Origin: Prorocentrum cordatum
Taxonomy: Eukaryota; Sar; Dinophyceae; Prorocentrales; Prorocentraceae
DNA length: 64,000 nt
Direction of reading: 5' to 3'
Assembly (NCBI GenBank): GCA_963575745.1
Contig: CAUYUJ010015030.1
Span: 262,501 to 326,500 of the forward strand
Both the position numbers and the translations under genes were made by a program. Below the pieces are notes generated by a model. The model was not told the DNA's origin and did not search any database. It was given only the letters and a program-made list of their open reading frames with translations. Each line of letters begins with the position of its first letter. Position 1 is the stretch's first letter. Shown here piece after piece: positions 29,343 through 41,876 of this stretch.

Positions 29343-32030
29343 TGCACCTGCGGCGCCTGAACCGCAACCAGTTGCCAGAACTTCTCCAGGTCGTCGAGCG
29401 TGAGCTCGCTGATCTCGCCCTCGATGCTGGTCTCATCCAGCGCCTTCGAGTACTCATGGCACGCGTGCCTGGCCACCTTGGCTTGCTCGTGGGCCACCGC
29501 GTGGGCTTCGGCGATGAGGGCGCCGTCCGAGAATAGTTTCTCGCCAGCTGGCCAGGATGCTAAATGCTTGATGATGTGGTTCGTCTCCTTGGAGATGTAC
29601 GCCGTCTTGGAGGTCTCCAGTTCATCGAAGGTCAGAGCTCGCTTCTCAAAGACGACCAGGTACTGCTCGAGTGCACGCATGTCAGCCTTCAAGGGATCCG
29701 CTGCCACGTCGGGGACGGTCTTGGCCAAGCTCACGAGGTCGGGCACGATGTTGTCCCCGCGAATGATGAGCGACACCCTGGTCTTGACCATGTCGACAAC
29801 GCAGGCGCTGACCTCCTGCTGGCTGGCGTAGCCCGCAGCGGCCAGCTTAGATGGCGCCAGGGCTGCCCACATCTCCTCAGCAGTCTTTGCCCCCTACGCG
29901 GTCTCTGGACAGCCGACGTGGAGCGCGCCCCCGCCCGTGCGCTGCGCTGCTCTTCTGAAGCCCGTCCTCCGCCTCCTCCTCTCCAGCTTCCCCCCCCCTC
30001 CCCCCCGCCCCCTTCCCACCCCCGTCGCCAAAGGGTCAACGTCCCAAGCAGCGCGGCGACGAACGGTGAGCCTCCCCGCGCACAAGGTATCCACATACAC
30101 CGCCCGCCTCAACCGTCTTGGACACGTGCAACTGGAGGAGCCAGCTCGGGAACGGAAGAGGGGCCACGGGTGGTGTCAGCAAAAACGCCAGCGACGCCTT
30201 GTACGTCTTCTCGAAGTCCGAGTCGTAAACGCCCTTCTTGCACCACGCCTTTGCAACGTTCAAGGCCTCCGACGCGCTCTTCTTGAGCGCGACGATGTCA
30301 TCTGTGTCTGGGAAACTATCATTGGGCTGCAAGCCCGCTGCCTCAGCCTCTTTCAATTTCTTGGCGTGCTCATCCTCGGGGATGATCAGCGCGACGAAGT
30401 CAGCCAGAACGCGCTCAAGGCGCCGCCTGTGGGCGGTGACATGGGGGTTGAAGTAGGTCTCGTCCTGGGCGCACTCCTTATACTCCTCCACGAACTTCTT
30501 GATCTGATCCTCGCGGTCTTTCTTTGGCGCGCCGCGGCCACCGGCGCTGTCGCCAGCGGCCTTGGCCTTGCCCTTTGGCTTGGTCTTCGCCTTCGGCTTG
30601 GCCCTACTCGAGCCATCGGCGTCGCCGCAGCTCTGTGATGAGTCACTGGCAGAGAGGGCCGACAGTCGGCGGCGCTTGAGTCTGTCGAACACGCTGGTCG
30701 ATCGGGCGTCATCCACATCATCATCCGGCGAGTCCTCTGTGCCGACCTGGGAGATCCTGGGCGAGGGTGCCGCGCTGCTATCGCACGACGTCCTGTTGTT
30801 GCGCTGGCCGATGAGGACGGCGGAGAAGACCGAGTCGCCCGCCTGACCGACGTCGCGGCCGAAAGCAGCGCTGAGACCAAGGGATAGGTTCTCGAACGTG
30901 GAGGCGATCTGGCCGCTGAAGAACGCCCGCTCCTCATCGACGTGAGTCGTCTTATGTTCGACGCCCGCGATGGTCACATCCTCCTCCGTCCACTCCATGG
31001 GGGGGGGGGCGCGGTAGCACTCGCAGCCCTCGTGCTCAATCTTCTCGTGGCCGAGCCTGGGCACGGGGGAAGGCGGCCCCTCCTCCCCCCCCCCCTCACC
31101 TTCCCACCCCTCCCTCTCACCTCCTCCTCCTCCGCCAGAGACGACCCGACGACGTTCACTCTGGTTCAGGAGCGAACGCATCACCCGCCCGAGAGTCCCA
31201 GGAGTCCAAATGAGCCGAGGGCATCGCAGCGATGCTGGATCAGGCCCACTAGAAGCAAAGGCCATGCCCGTACCCGTGCCCCCAGTCACCGCGGTCCAAC
31301 GGGCTCTACGACCCCATGCCCCAACGGGTTAAACGCTGGAGTGCGGCCCCGGGAACCTCAACACCGACAGTGACTAGAACCGCACCGCGGACACGACCCG
31401 CGGTGTACCCCTCCAGAACCCGTTCTTCTCTGGATCACCGAATTCACGAATGTACAGCGCCTTCTCGAGGATGCGCGCTGGGGCGCGCTTGGTGTGGTGC
31501 CCCCGCTTGATGTAGCTCGAGACCGATTCCTTGAGTCGATCCCACACGAGCTTGCCAGCGGCCCCCCTGGCGTTGCGAGTGGCCCCCCGCGATATCATGG
31601 TCACGACCACTTCGTGCCGGCACCGGAAGAAGTACACGTTGTCCTCCTTCGATTGGCCGATGAGGTTGATCAGCAGAGTCAGGGCCCTGGTCTCCGGCTT
31701 CGACTCGTAGATGCCCTCGAACACGCGGAGGCAGTAGAAGCACACGTGCCCCCGGTTGGCCAAGGACACGGGCTTGTAGCCCCAGCAGAGCGGTTCCTCG
31801 CGGAACACGTGGTCACACTCAGTGTCCAAGCGCGTGCAGACCTTGCACGCCCGCCCATCGGGCCTGACGTAGTCAGGGCCATTGGCACCAGCGACCTTCA
31901 AGATCTTTTTCTCTGAATTCTCAGCGCCCCGCGTGCCGTAATGGCGAATGGGGGGGGGGCCACTCCGTACTCCGCAGACTTCTTCGAGTCGGGGTCCTGG
32001 GAGGATGCCGACGCGCTGGTAGCCGCCATC
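27445..32030 (-). CDS. Multi-exon Cys-rich (treble-clef-like) dinoflagellate gene, 3' end open
   Basis: Start ATG 32030 (MAATSASASSQDPDSKKSAE). A 10-base C run (31951-31960) shifts the frame before ENSEKKILKVAGANGPDYV. Exon 1 carries the Cys/His cluster CKVC..LDTECDH, ..LCWGYK and HVCFYCLRVFEGIY and ends at 31420 with GT donor AACGG/GTTCTG. Exon 2 starts 31056 after CCCAG: LGHEKIEHEGCEC, then a basic nuclear-type linker (AKPKAKTKPKGKAKAA) and helical segments to about 30110. Exon 3 is 29884-29348 (TAEEMWAALAPSKLAAAGYA to VAVQAPQ, GT donor). Exon 4 starts 28851 (ATTLRSMTDAITAMGDIGHL) and runs to about 28230. The last visible exon is about 28137-27445 and ends at GC donor CTGAAG/GCCCTC, so more exons must lie downstream. 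Resembles a multi-copy family I know only as unknown. DNA-binding is a guess from the Cys cluster. Confidence 0.6.
28852..29347 (-). other. Intron with a giant C/G homopolymer
   Basis: GT donor (CCGCAG/GTGCAG) is followed on the minus strand by about 130 bases that are nearly all G (29213-29342 on the plus strand as C). The acceptor is CCACAG/GCGACT. The join is phase 0 (QAPQ-ATTLRS). Confidence 0.65.
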
Positions 32031-32399
32031 GGTGAAAGAGACGGGCGGGTAGGATAGCCGGAGCTGAGCTGGGAAGCCGTAAGCTGAGCGGAGTCGCCTA
32101 GCTCGAGCCTGAGCGGTGGCGCCAGACTCGATCGGCTGCCCCGTGGATGGATCCCCGCAAGTCGGCCGATGGACCCGACTCCCGCCTCGAAACCCTGGAT
32201 GGTCCTGAACGCACCCCTGGAACGCCTCACGAATCGAATGGGCTCTACGGACATGGGCGGGGGCGAGGGGCGGCGTTGGCAACATCAGACCTACATCGCG
32301 CTGACCCGAGCCATGTGAGGGGCGGGAGGGCATTGACAACGTCAGACCTTCATCACACCAGGTCCCACGTCAAAGAGTAAACGACCTTACAGCGTAAAG

Positions 32400-33296
32400 C
32401 GAATATCTGACTGCAGGGATCGAGACCTCCGAATGACAGGGCGAGCTACACATCATCTGATAAGACAACCCCAGACCACCCACCAAGACGCCTAACGCCC
32501 TGCCGCCCGCTCCTCACTAGCACACTCTAACTCCTTGCGGTGCGCCCGCCCGCCGCGCCCCTAGCCAGAGCCCCACGGTCGCGGTTATCGTGCGCCCGTC
32601 GATCCAGCGCAGGGGCGCTCGGGGATTCAGGAGGCAGAGCGCGAACGGAGGTGGTGGTGGATGGGCACGATGTGGCCGCTGAGCGGGGGCGCTGGCCGGG
32701 AGGTGGAGGTGGAGGATGCGGGGGGGGGGGGGGGGGGCGCGGGGGAGGGGGGGAGTGGGGGGGGGCGGGCACGCCGACGAGCGGGCGGAGCTGGGCTACG
32801 CGGGGGCTGGGGGACGGGGGGAGAGTGGGGCGGGGGGGGGGAGGGGTGGGAGGAGGCAGGGTTGGGGGGTGGGGGGAGGAGGGGATAGGAGATGGGGATG
32901 GAGGAGGGAGGAGAGGGGCGGGTGGGTCAGAGGGCGGGGGGGGGGTGGTCGACGACGAGGTCGTTTCCTAACGGCGCCATGCGAACGCTGGCGCAATCAA
33001 ACACAGCTGATCGGTCAAGGTCTCGAGACATACCCCCCTGGGCCCCCATGATGACGCCGCGTCGACTGACGCCGACCTCACCACGAAGGACAGCGACTCC
33101 GCTGGCGCCCGCAGCCAGCATCGCCCGTCCGCCTCGACCAGACCTCGCCCTCGCGGCCTCCTCCTCCTCCTCAAGCTGACCTCGCCCTCGATGCCGCATG
33201 CGCCCCGCCAAGCTGGCCATGCCCGCGCGGCATCCTCGCCGCGCCTCCTCCCAGCTACCTCGCCGCCTCTCCTATCGGCCACCTCGCCCCGCGCAT
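32400..33296. other. Spacer with G-rich runs between two minus-strand genes
   Basis: GGGG-rich tract at 32700-32955; otherwise no recognisable coding motif. It separates the 5' end of the Cys-rich gene from the 3' end of the cytosine methyltransferase-like gene. Confidence 0.5.
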
Positions 33297-36200
33297 CTAT
33301 AACTCGGACATGCCCGCAACCGCGGCGATGCCGACAGCGGCGAACGTGAATCCGGAGAACGCGTTGCCTGTCAACAGGCGGCAAAGCTCGTCACTCGTGG
33401 CAGTGGGCGCCCCGAAGTAGCCGATCAGGCGCAAGAGTACCTCACCCCGAATAAACTGCCAGTGCTTCTCCCCAGTAGCTGACGCCCAGCGGCGCAGGAG
33501 CAACGTGTGAGTCGACAAGCTCGGGATCTTCTCCTTCCAGACGGCCCCCTTAGAGAAACCCAAAGTGAGATCCGCGCACGCCAGCACGCAGCACGTCGGC
33601 CCCAGTCCGTTCCAAGGGCCCATGGGGGGAGGGGGGGGGCAAGGCATGGGATGACCGGGGAGGGGAGGGGGCGCAAGTGCGATGGGCCCCGTGGGGTCCG
33701 ATCCGACACTCCCCCCCCCAATCGCCCCTCTGCGCCCCATCGATGGCTCTCCGACGCAATGTCAAGAATAATGCCTCGAGACCCATGCCGAAGCATGAGG
33801 GGCCCACAGGTTCCCGAGAGGGCCCCCAACGGATGACGCATCAAGGAGGGGGGCTGCGGGCGGAGTGGAGGGGGGGGGGGGGGGTCGCGGGGCGAGACCT
33901 CAGATGCGATAGGGATTGGCGGGCGCCGCATGCCGCGACCGCTCTTCTGCTGGGGCCCCACGTGGATCGTTCAACGGACGAGATGCAATCCCCATGGTAA
34001 ATATGGCCTGGGGTGGCCTCCGTGGGGTATGGCGGGCGTCCGCGGAGCGGTCGATCTTGGCGTCGGCAAACTGGACAACGTCCGGCGCCGCGGGCCAGGG
34101 GTCGGTCTCCTCGCCGAAAATGATGACTTCGGCCGCGCACGAGGTGAGGAGGTTGAGCACCTCGCGGGCGCCCGGAGGGATGGGGGGGATGGATGGTAGC
34201 GAGCAAGGCGCATGGAGGACGTGCTCGGATGTTAGAACGTGGCGATCCGACATGCGATCGACCGCACCAACGCAGGCCCACAATTTCAAGGGTGGCATCC
34301 GCTGAAGGCCGATGGGGTAGTTCGTCACCTTCGGCGGGTACTCGAGATCGACATCGTGGTAGTACTCCAAGTTCATCTCGGACCGCCCCCGCCCCGTCAA
34401 CTTCTTCGCGTGGGCGAACGACCCGTCCGGCAGCACGGGGGCGACGTCAGCGTCGGTGAAGAACATGTCCCATGAGAAGGGCTGGCCGATTTTCAACAGA
34501 GGGAGCACGGTCTTGTACGTGGCGAGCGCCCTCTCGGCCCCATCACCTGGGCAGGGAGGGGGGAGCGCACGCGACGTCGAACCTGGACAGGGGTCACGAG
34601 GGGTCACATGATCACGACCCGCCCCCGCCCCCATCGGGGTGCGCCGATGCGGGGTGGGGGCAGAGCCTAGTGACCCCCCGCCCCCCCCCCGTTGGCTTCA
34701 AGACGGCCCCAAGAGGCTTCAAGAGGGCACAGGGGCGGCTCGCTCGAGGGGGGCCACGAGGGGGCCCACGAGAGCCCCAGCAGAGCCCCAAGAGGGCACC
34801 GAGAGGGGCCCTGCGAGCCCCCCCCCCCCCTTTCCCGCCACCCCCTCCCCCCCCCCCCCCCCACCACCCCACTCCCAACCCCAATCGCCGTCAAGATGGC
34901 GGGCCCTCGTCCGCGACAGCAAGGGGGCTTCATCGGGGGGGGGGAGGGGGAGGGCTTCGCGGGGCCCTCTCGGGGCCCGCTCGGGGCCCTCTTGGACCCC
35001 TGAGCGCCAAGAGGCTCACAAGCGCGCTCAGAGGGGCCCCCGAGAGGGCACAAGGGGGCACAGCAATGCCAGGTGGGGGCACCAAGGGGGGGACAGGTGG
35101 GGAGGGGGTTATGTAACGAATGACGGGGGAGGGTGGGGGGGAGGGGGGGGGGGCATCCTCGGCCATCCTGGAGCCGCCGCGATGCCCCCGCGGAGCTCTA
35201 AGAGGCCCAGGGGGACATCCGAGTGATGGCGTGGAACCCTCTTGGGGCGAACCGTCGTGGACCCATCCTGGGGACTCGGGCTCTAGGAGCACGACCTGCC
35301 CCCGCCCCCATCGTCAACGCACTCCAGCGGAAGGGCATCGGTGGAGGTGGAGGTGGTAGTAAGGCTGCCCATGAACCCCGAAATGCAACCACGACCATGC
35401 GAACTCGTGGTAACGGACTGCCGTGGTCAGCGGCCTCTACTGCACTGGCCTGCAGCATGCCCCCCCCCCCGCCCGAGCACGCCCATCGACGATTGCACAT
35501 CAGCATCGAAAACCTCGGATCGGCACGAGACAAACGGGGGCGCCCCTGGGGCTGGAGGGGAGGAGGAGGAGATGGAGATGGTGGCCGTGGGAAGGGGGGA
35601 GGCAGGCGGTGGGGGTGGGGGGTGGGGGCGACATTACGTCCCACCTCAGCGAGCGATCGCCATATCACCTCCGCACCCTCAGGATCGGCGCAGCGGCAGA
35701 AGGGGCAACCGAGGGAACGGCCCGGGCGCGGTAACCCATGTCAGCCAATACCGACACGATGTGCTCGGAGTCTGACATCTCGCCTGGGTTCGCTTCTACC
35801 ATCATCTCCTGCAGGTTTTCGAGGATCACAATCTTCGGGCGATGCTGCTTCACGAGCGCCACTGTGGCGAGCCATGCCTGCTGCGGGTGGGAAGGGGCGA
35901 GACAACGGCTGCTACACCGATGACACAGGACCAGGGCCCAAGAACACGCGGCACACCACGTCGGAGGATTGCGTCTTAATCCGAGCGCATGGCAGGGGGG
36001 TGGTCTGAACGATGCCCCAACTACCTGACCAGTTGCACCGAAGCCTGTCTGGCACGGCGCAATGCGGAGGCCCCTCGTGGCTGAGTTGAGCCGCGACTTC
36101 GTCGTGCAGACAAAGCCGCCTGCCCACAGGTCGACGCACGGAATGATGACGACGCTACTCGTCTTCACGCAATAGGCGCGGGCCCCCGCCATCTCCTCCA

Positions 36201-36495
36201 TGGTGCGAAACAAGCGGGGCACATCCGGGAACTGGTCCAACAAAAAGGAGCGCTGGAGAACGCCCTTCTCGCACGAGTAGAGCTGCTTGAACTTTGGCGC
36301 GTGCCCGAACCGCGTGTCCAGTTCGCGTGCGATTGCCTGCAGCACCCTACTGAACACGTCCGACCCAGAGAAGCCCGTGCCGACGCGAATGCACTCGTGG
36401 CGCTGAGAGGCCTGCGCTAGGTGGTGCGCGCGGATGTCGGGCATGGCATCGACCATCTGCTTGACGGCGGTGCTCAGCAGCGTCGCGTCGGGGCC
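33297..36495 (-). CDS. C5-cytosine DNA methyltransferase-like gene, multi-exon
   Basis: Would transfer a methyl group from SAM to cytosine C5. Exon 36495-36025: RVGTGFSGSDVFSRVL (motif I), DLWAGGFVCTTKSRLN (motif IV region, Val in place of the usual Pro before Cys), NSATRGLRIAPCQTGFGATG. GT-AG intron 35878-36024. Exon 35877-35719: WLATVALVKQHRPKIVILEN then LQEM (motif VI, ENL for ENV). Intron to exon 35449-35377: AVEAADHGSPLPRVRMVVVA (motif VIII-like). GT-AG intron (phase 1 kept) to the exon from 34546: KIGQPFSWDMFFTDADVAPV, RGRSEMNLEYYHD, LLTSCAAEVIIFGEE. Last exon to 33297: CADLTLGFSKGAVWKEKIP and LLTGNAFSGFTFAAVGIAAV (motif X) before the stop. Intron borders near 33.6-34.0 kb are unresolved. 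The N-terminus is upstream of 36495 and may include 37492-39080. Confidence 0.7.
34640..35110. repeat. GGCCC/GAGAGGGC-rich degenerate satellite in a methyltransferase intron
   Basis: Repeated words such as GCCCCAAGAGGGCAC, GGGGCCCACGAGAGCCCC and TCAAGATGGCGGGCCCTCGT. A related stretch is at 39340-39800. Lies inside the intron 34547-35376. Confidence 0.6.
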
Positions 36496-36499
36496 CTGC

Positions 36500-37011
36500 G
36501 GGCGCTGCGGGCGGAGGGGCCCCGAGCGGGAACTGGCGGCAGGGAGGGCCGGGGAGGCTGGCAAGGGGGGGGGGGCGGTGGGGAGGGAGGAGGTCGGAGT
36601 GGGCGGGCGGGAGGCGGCGGAGGAGAGGGATGGGGCGGTGGTGGGGGCGGGGGTGAGGATGGGGCGGGTAGGGGTGGGGCGGCGGAGGAGGAGGTAGACG
36701 AGGAGGGTGGGGGGGGGCAGCAGGAGGACGGGGCAGGCAGAGGAGGGCGGGGAGGGGGGGGGCGGCGAGGAGAACGGGGCAGGATGGAGGAGGAGGATCA
36801 GAAGGAGAAGCAGCAGGGGCAAGCAGGACAGAAGGACGGGGTGCACGACCCCAACGGCCCCAACATCACGTCCTCGTCGGGAGCGGGAGGCGATGGAGGC
36901 CCTGGACAGGCGACCCCAGCTGCCGCGCCCGCGGCCTGAGAACAGCGCAGCGACCGCAGACCTGCACCGCTCCCCGACCGTCAGATTCTTTGGATAGGGG
37001 CTGGAATTCAT
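36500..37011. other. G-rich purine tract, probably intron of the methyltransferase-like gene
   Basis: GGA/GGGC-rich on the plus strand (C/T-rich polypyrimidine tract on the minus strand) immediately upstream of the acceptor CCGCCCGCAG near 36496-36510. Confidence 0.55.
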
Positions 37012-37028
37012 GGTGCGGGGGGGGTGGG

Positions 37029-37112
37029 ATTCTTGGTTTGATTTGTTGGTAACGGCCCGTCCGCCATGGATAACGGACGGGAGCGCGTTACCAAAAAATC
37101 AAACCAAGAATT
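37029..37112. repeat. Foldback element: nested inverted repeat 1
   Basis: Left arm ATTCTTGGTTTGATTTGTTG (to 37054) pairs with right arm CAAAAAATCAAACCAAGAAT (37086-37111), one mismatch. An inner pair CCCGTCCG / CGGACGGG flanks CCATGGATAA. The whole 84 bp is almost fully self-complementary. Confidence 0.85.
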
Positions 37113-37150
37113 ACCCCCAAAAAAGTTTCGCTCGAGACATCCCCGCAAAG

Positions 37151-37226
37151 TATTTTTTGGTCGGTGGACCAAAACATATTTTTTGGCACGGCCCGTCTGT
37201 TATGGATAACGGACGCCAAAAAATAC
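37151..37226. repeat. Foldback element: nested inverted repeats 2 and 3
   Basis: TTTTTTGGTC / GGACCAAAA at 37153-37174, then TATTTTTTGGC (37177-37187) paired with GCCAAAAAATA (37215-37225) around a core GCCCGTCTGTTATGGATAAC that matches the core of foldback 1 (GCCCGTCCGCCATGGATAAC). Confidence 0.75.
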
Positions 37227-37491
37227 AAAGCGATGCAGACCATTAACTCCCCAAGAAATCACCAGTGAAAAAACAAGCATCCCCACGAAAAACACTGACT
37301 GGGACGTCGGGGTGGTCCAGCGGTCTCGGCGCGCCCCTTCCCACGTGCAGCGCCCCCGCTGCCGCGTCGGGCGCTGCGTCCGGCAGCGCGCCGAAAGCTG
37401 CCTCGACGCTGGCGATGTCCAAGGTCATGTCGGGCGCCTCGCGGCGGCGGCGGGCACGGGGGGGTAGCAGAAAGGGCTGGGAGAGCTGGGG

Positions 37492-39080
37492 TCAAGCGAA
37501 GAGGGTGGCCATAGGGTGACCATGGAGGTCTGCGGGTGCCAGTGAAGGAGACAAATGAGAGGATGCGCAGCAGGTGTGGGCAGGGGGCGACCAGCGCGCC
37601 TCCTGACCCGCCGCTGCGCTGACGAGCTGGGACGCTGCGGCGTCGCTGGGCTGGGGCTCAGCTCCGACGGCGACGCATGCCAGTGATGAGCTCCCTGTGC
37701 AATGTCTCTTCGGCGATGGCGTCTGGACCTCCCCGGCGGCGACCTCCCTCCTCGACAGCGGCGATGCCTGGGATGTGCGCACGGGCGAGTCTCCATGCTC
37801 GGCGACACTGGCCAGGGCGGGCTCGTGGGGCTGACGCTGGTACCTGTCTGGCAATACACGGGGGCTGGGCAGGGTCATCAGCGTGGCAGATGGCGGGGAG
37901 CTGGGCGCAGGGGCTGCCAGCGCACCCGCGGCTGTGGCCTCATCCAGCAAAGCGGCCAGCGCGAGCTCCAAGTCCGCGCCGTCAGCGCCAGCGCTGTCGC
38001 ATGGTGCGCTAGCCGTGCATGTCTGTGGCACGGCGGTCAAAGTCATGTCGCCGCTCGGCGTGACGTCGGCATCCACTGGGGGCGCGATGGCAGGCGAAGC
38101 CAAACCGTCAAGCGGCGGAAACGGAATCGGGTGCACAGGGGCGACAGCTACCCCGCTGGCGGACACATCTGGCGGCGTGGACGGGGGCGTGACAAGGCAA
38201 GATGCCGCGAGCTGCGACGCAGTAGCGCTGGGCAGGTCTGGTCCGTCCAAAGGCGGCGTCGGCGGGATTGGCGCGAAGCGCTGCTCGGTGGCGGACTCGA
38301 TCGCACTTCGAGCGACGGGGGGCCCATCTGAGTGGTCAGCTGGATCGGTCGGTGGCTCGGCAGCGACAGGCGGCGCGTGCCCATGCAGAGCAGGCGGCGC
38401 GGGCACGCCAGGCTGGATGGTGGCGGACTCGACCACGCCTAAAGAGGCGAGGTCCTCAGCTGGCTGGGTAGCTGGCTCGGTGGGGGGATCGACAGCGGCA
38501 CTGGGTGCGATGCGATGCTCGGCGGCGGGCTCGATCACGCCGGGAGCGGCTGGGCCGTCACCTGAGTGGTCAGCTGGCGGGGCCAGGCGCTCAGCAGATG
38601 CATCTGGCACGGGACGCGACCCAACCGCTGTGTCAGCCAGATCTGCGAGCACGCTCGGCGTCCCAAGGGAAGCACCTGCTGACGCGGCGACCGTCTGCTG
38701 AGTCGACTCTGGGGCTGCGGCTGCTGGTGCGACGTCGTCGCGGGGCGAGACTGCCACGAGGGCCGAAGGCCGAGTGGACGCGGCGGCACCGTCTGCAACT
38801 GCGGCGTCGCCGCTAGGCGAGCGGCTGCGGGGCGCATCGGCGCGGCTGGGCCGCGGGCGTGGCCTGGCAGCCCTCGCAGCCTTCGCGGGGGGACCACTCT
38901 TGACAGCCTTGGCCCTCGGCGCCACCTTCGGCCGCTTGGGCGCAGGCGAGGCCGCGTCGGGCGCAGCGGCAGCGGGCGCCGTGGCTGTTGACTGGCCCAC
39001 AGCCTGCGCCTGCGCCTTCCGTGCGTTCAGCTGCTGCGCGACCGCGAGGGGCGCCCCCGACTTCATCGCGCGCGGCAGGT
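37492..39080 (-). CDS. Ala/Pro-rich disordered coding region (possible N-terminal exon)
   Basis: A single open frame of about 530 residues from MKSGAPLAVAQQLNARKAQA. A basic segment (PKRPKVAPRAKAVKSGPPAK, then RPRPRPSRADAPRSRSPSGD) looks like a nuclear/DNA-binding tail. The middle has imperfect ~35-residue repeats built on EPAAEHRIAP, VESATIQPGVPA and IESATEQRFAP alternating with PPTEPATQPAED / PPTDPADHSDGP. The conserved spelling of these repeats and one long open frame argue for coding rather than composition. It lies upstream of the methyltransferase-like exons on the same strand and could be its disordered N-terminus. No domain recognised. Confidence 0.45.
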
Positions 39081-39099
39081 AGGCTATGCGGAGGTGGCG

Positions 39100-39263
39100 A
39101 TGGGGGGGGGGGGGGGGTCCGCCTCCCTCTCTCCCTCGTCCGCCCCCCCCCCCCCCCCCACCCGCGTCCTCCTCCTGCTGCCCCTTCCCCCGTTGCTTGT
39201 CCTCTCTCTCCGTCATGCACCTCCGCGCCCGACCCCCCCCGCGGCTTCAATCCACCTCCTGCC

Positions 39264-39299
<36 letters not shown>

Positions 39300-40395
39300 A
39301 CCCCCACACCACACACCACACACACACACACACACACCGCATCCGCGGCGTCAAGACGGCGCCCCAGGCGCCAGCAAGAGGGCCCCGAGACGGTTCCAGG
39401 AGGGCCCCGAGAGAGCACCGCGAGAGCACCCAGCGGGCGCCTAGAAGGGCCATGAGCCCCTCCCCCCCACCCCCCGCCTCCGCTGTCAAGATGGCGACTC
39501 TCGCCCTTGACAGCAAGGGGACACGTCGCGGGGCCCTCGCGGTGCCATCTTGGAACCCCCCTGGATGCCTTGAGCACCACGCGGCCCCGACGAGAGCTCA
39601 GAGATGTCCACAAGATGGCCCAGGAAGGCAGCGCGTGGCCCTCGCGGGACCAAGAGTGGCATATAACGCAGGAGGTTAAGCATATACGCGCCCGCGGCCC
39701 GCCTGGGGCCGTCTTGGGGCACGCGTGAGGCCCGCTTGGAGGCAGTCTAAAAGGCCCGAGAGGACCGCTCAAGGCCCGCTTGGGGCCCTCGTGGGACTCC
39801 AAGAGAGGTATATAACTAGGGGGGTGAGATATGTCTACCCTCGCGACCATCATGGAGCAGTCACGGGGCCCGCCTGGGACCAGCGTGGAGGCCCACGGAG
39901 CTCCAAGATGCTCCGCGCGGTCTCCAGGAGCACACACCCGCCCACATCGCCAAAACACACCAGTGGAAGGGCACCATCCCTCCCTCGCGTCCTCTCGCTT
40001 CGTCCACCTACTCCGCCTCCCCCTCCTGCTCCGCCTCCGCCCTCTCCCGCTTCTCCTACGCCTCGTCCTACTTCTCCGCCTCCTCCGCCTCCTCCGTGTT
40101 CCGCATCCTCAGCCCCCGCCCGTCTCCTCTTCCCTCCTCGCCCTCCTCCACATCCTCCCCCTCCTCCCCCGCCGCCCCCTCCGCAGCTCCCTCGCAGGGC
40201 GAGCGCGAGACGCCAGTCCGAGGGGGGATGGGGCGACCGCTCGCCGCCGCTGCGCGAGCGCCTGCTGCGCCAGGCTAGGGCCAGAGGGCGCGAGCATGCG
40301 GGGAAGGAAGGGAGGGCGAGAGAGTCCCCCGGGGCGGGGCGGGGGGGGGGCTGCCGTCAGATGACGCGGGGCACGCCGAGAATCGCGGGGAGGGG
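39100..40395. repeat. Homopolymer runs, CA repeat and GGCCC-type satellite
   Basis: G run 39103-39117, C runs (39147-39160 and 39265-39299), (CA)n 39308-39338, then GAGGGCCCCGAGA-type units to about 39900 with TATATAAC-like words (39660, 39809). 39960-40200 is CCT/CTC-rich. No gene seen. Confidence 0.6.
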
Positions 40396-40749
40396 GTGCA
40401 CGGCGCCTCCCAAAGTACGCTGATGCGGCTGCTGCTGATGTTGCTGCTGCTGCCTGTCTTGGTGCTGCTGATGATGCGCCTCCGCATCATCCTCCACCTC
40501 CTCCACGCTCCCCCCCCCCCTCCCTCCCCCCGCCCACAACCTCGCCCCGCTGCCAATGCTGCTGCGTCGCCCCCCCGCCCCTCCCCCGTCGGCCCCCCCA
40601 TGCCCCTGCCCCCCTCGCCGCGTGACTCGGCCCCCGTACCGTTCGAGAGCAGCATAGCTGGGCGGACCTCTGTCGACCAGCCCCCCATCCCTGGCGCGCA
40701 GCAACAGAAGCGCGGTGCACTTCGCAAGCCCCGCGCTCGCGACAGCGCG

Positions 40750-41515
<766 letters not shown>

Positions 41516-41876
41516 ACACGCTTAGATATGTAGAGTATCTTGCTTTGTACGGAACATGACAGAACTCGCAACTGAACCCAGAAGGACGGGACAACGTGCC
41601 GCCCCCGCATGCCCCCATCGCGCACGAACAATCGGTCTCATCGATACTGTCGGCGATGACAGTATCATCGCTATCGTCAGCAGGGGGGCGCGGGGGGTGC
41701 GTGGGGTGGGGTGGGGGGCTATCACCGACGCCATCGACATCAACATCGTCAGCAGGTGGGTGTGGGGGGTGGGGGCTGTGTACATCACAGGTGACCGCGG
41801 GTGTGTGTGGCCAGGCTGGATCACGAGCGGGCTCGGAGGCAAGGGCCAGGATGCCCCTCTCGAGCACGCACTGTTT
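41516..41876. other. About 360 bp of 3' flank without a gene
   Basis: Lies downstream of the stop at 41877 of the minus-strand gene. Short tandem words (ATCGTCAGCAGG, twice, 41672 and 41745). Nothing else seen. Confidence 0.4.
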
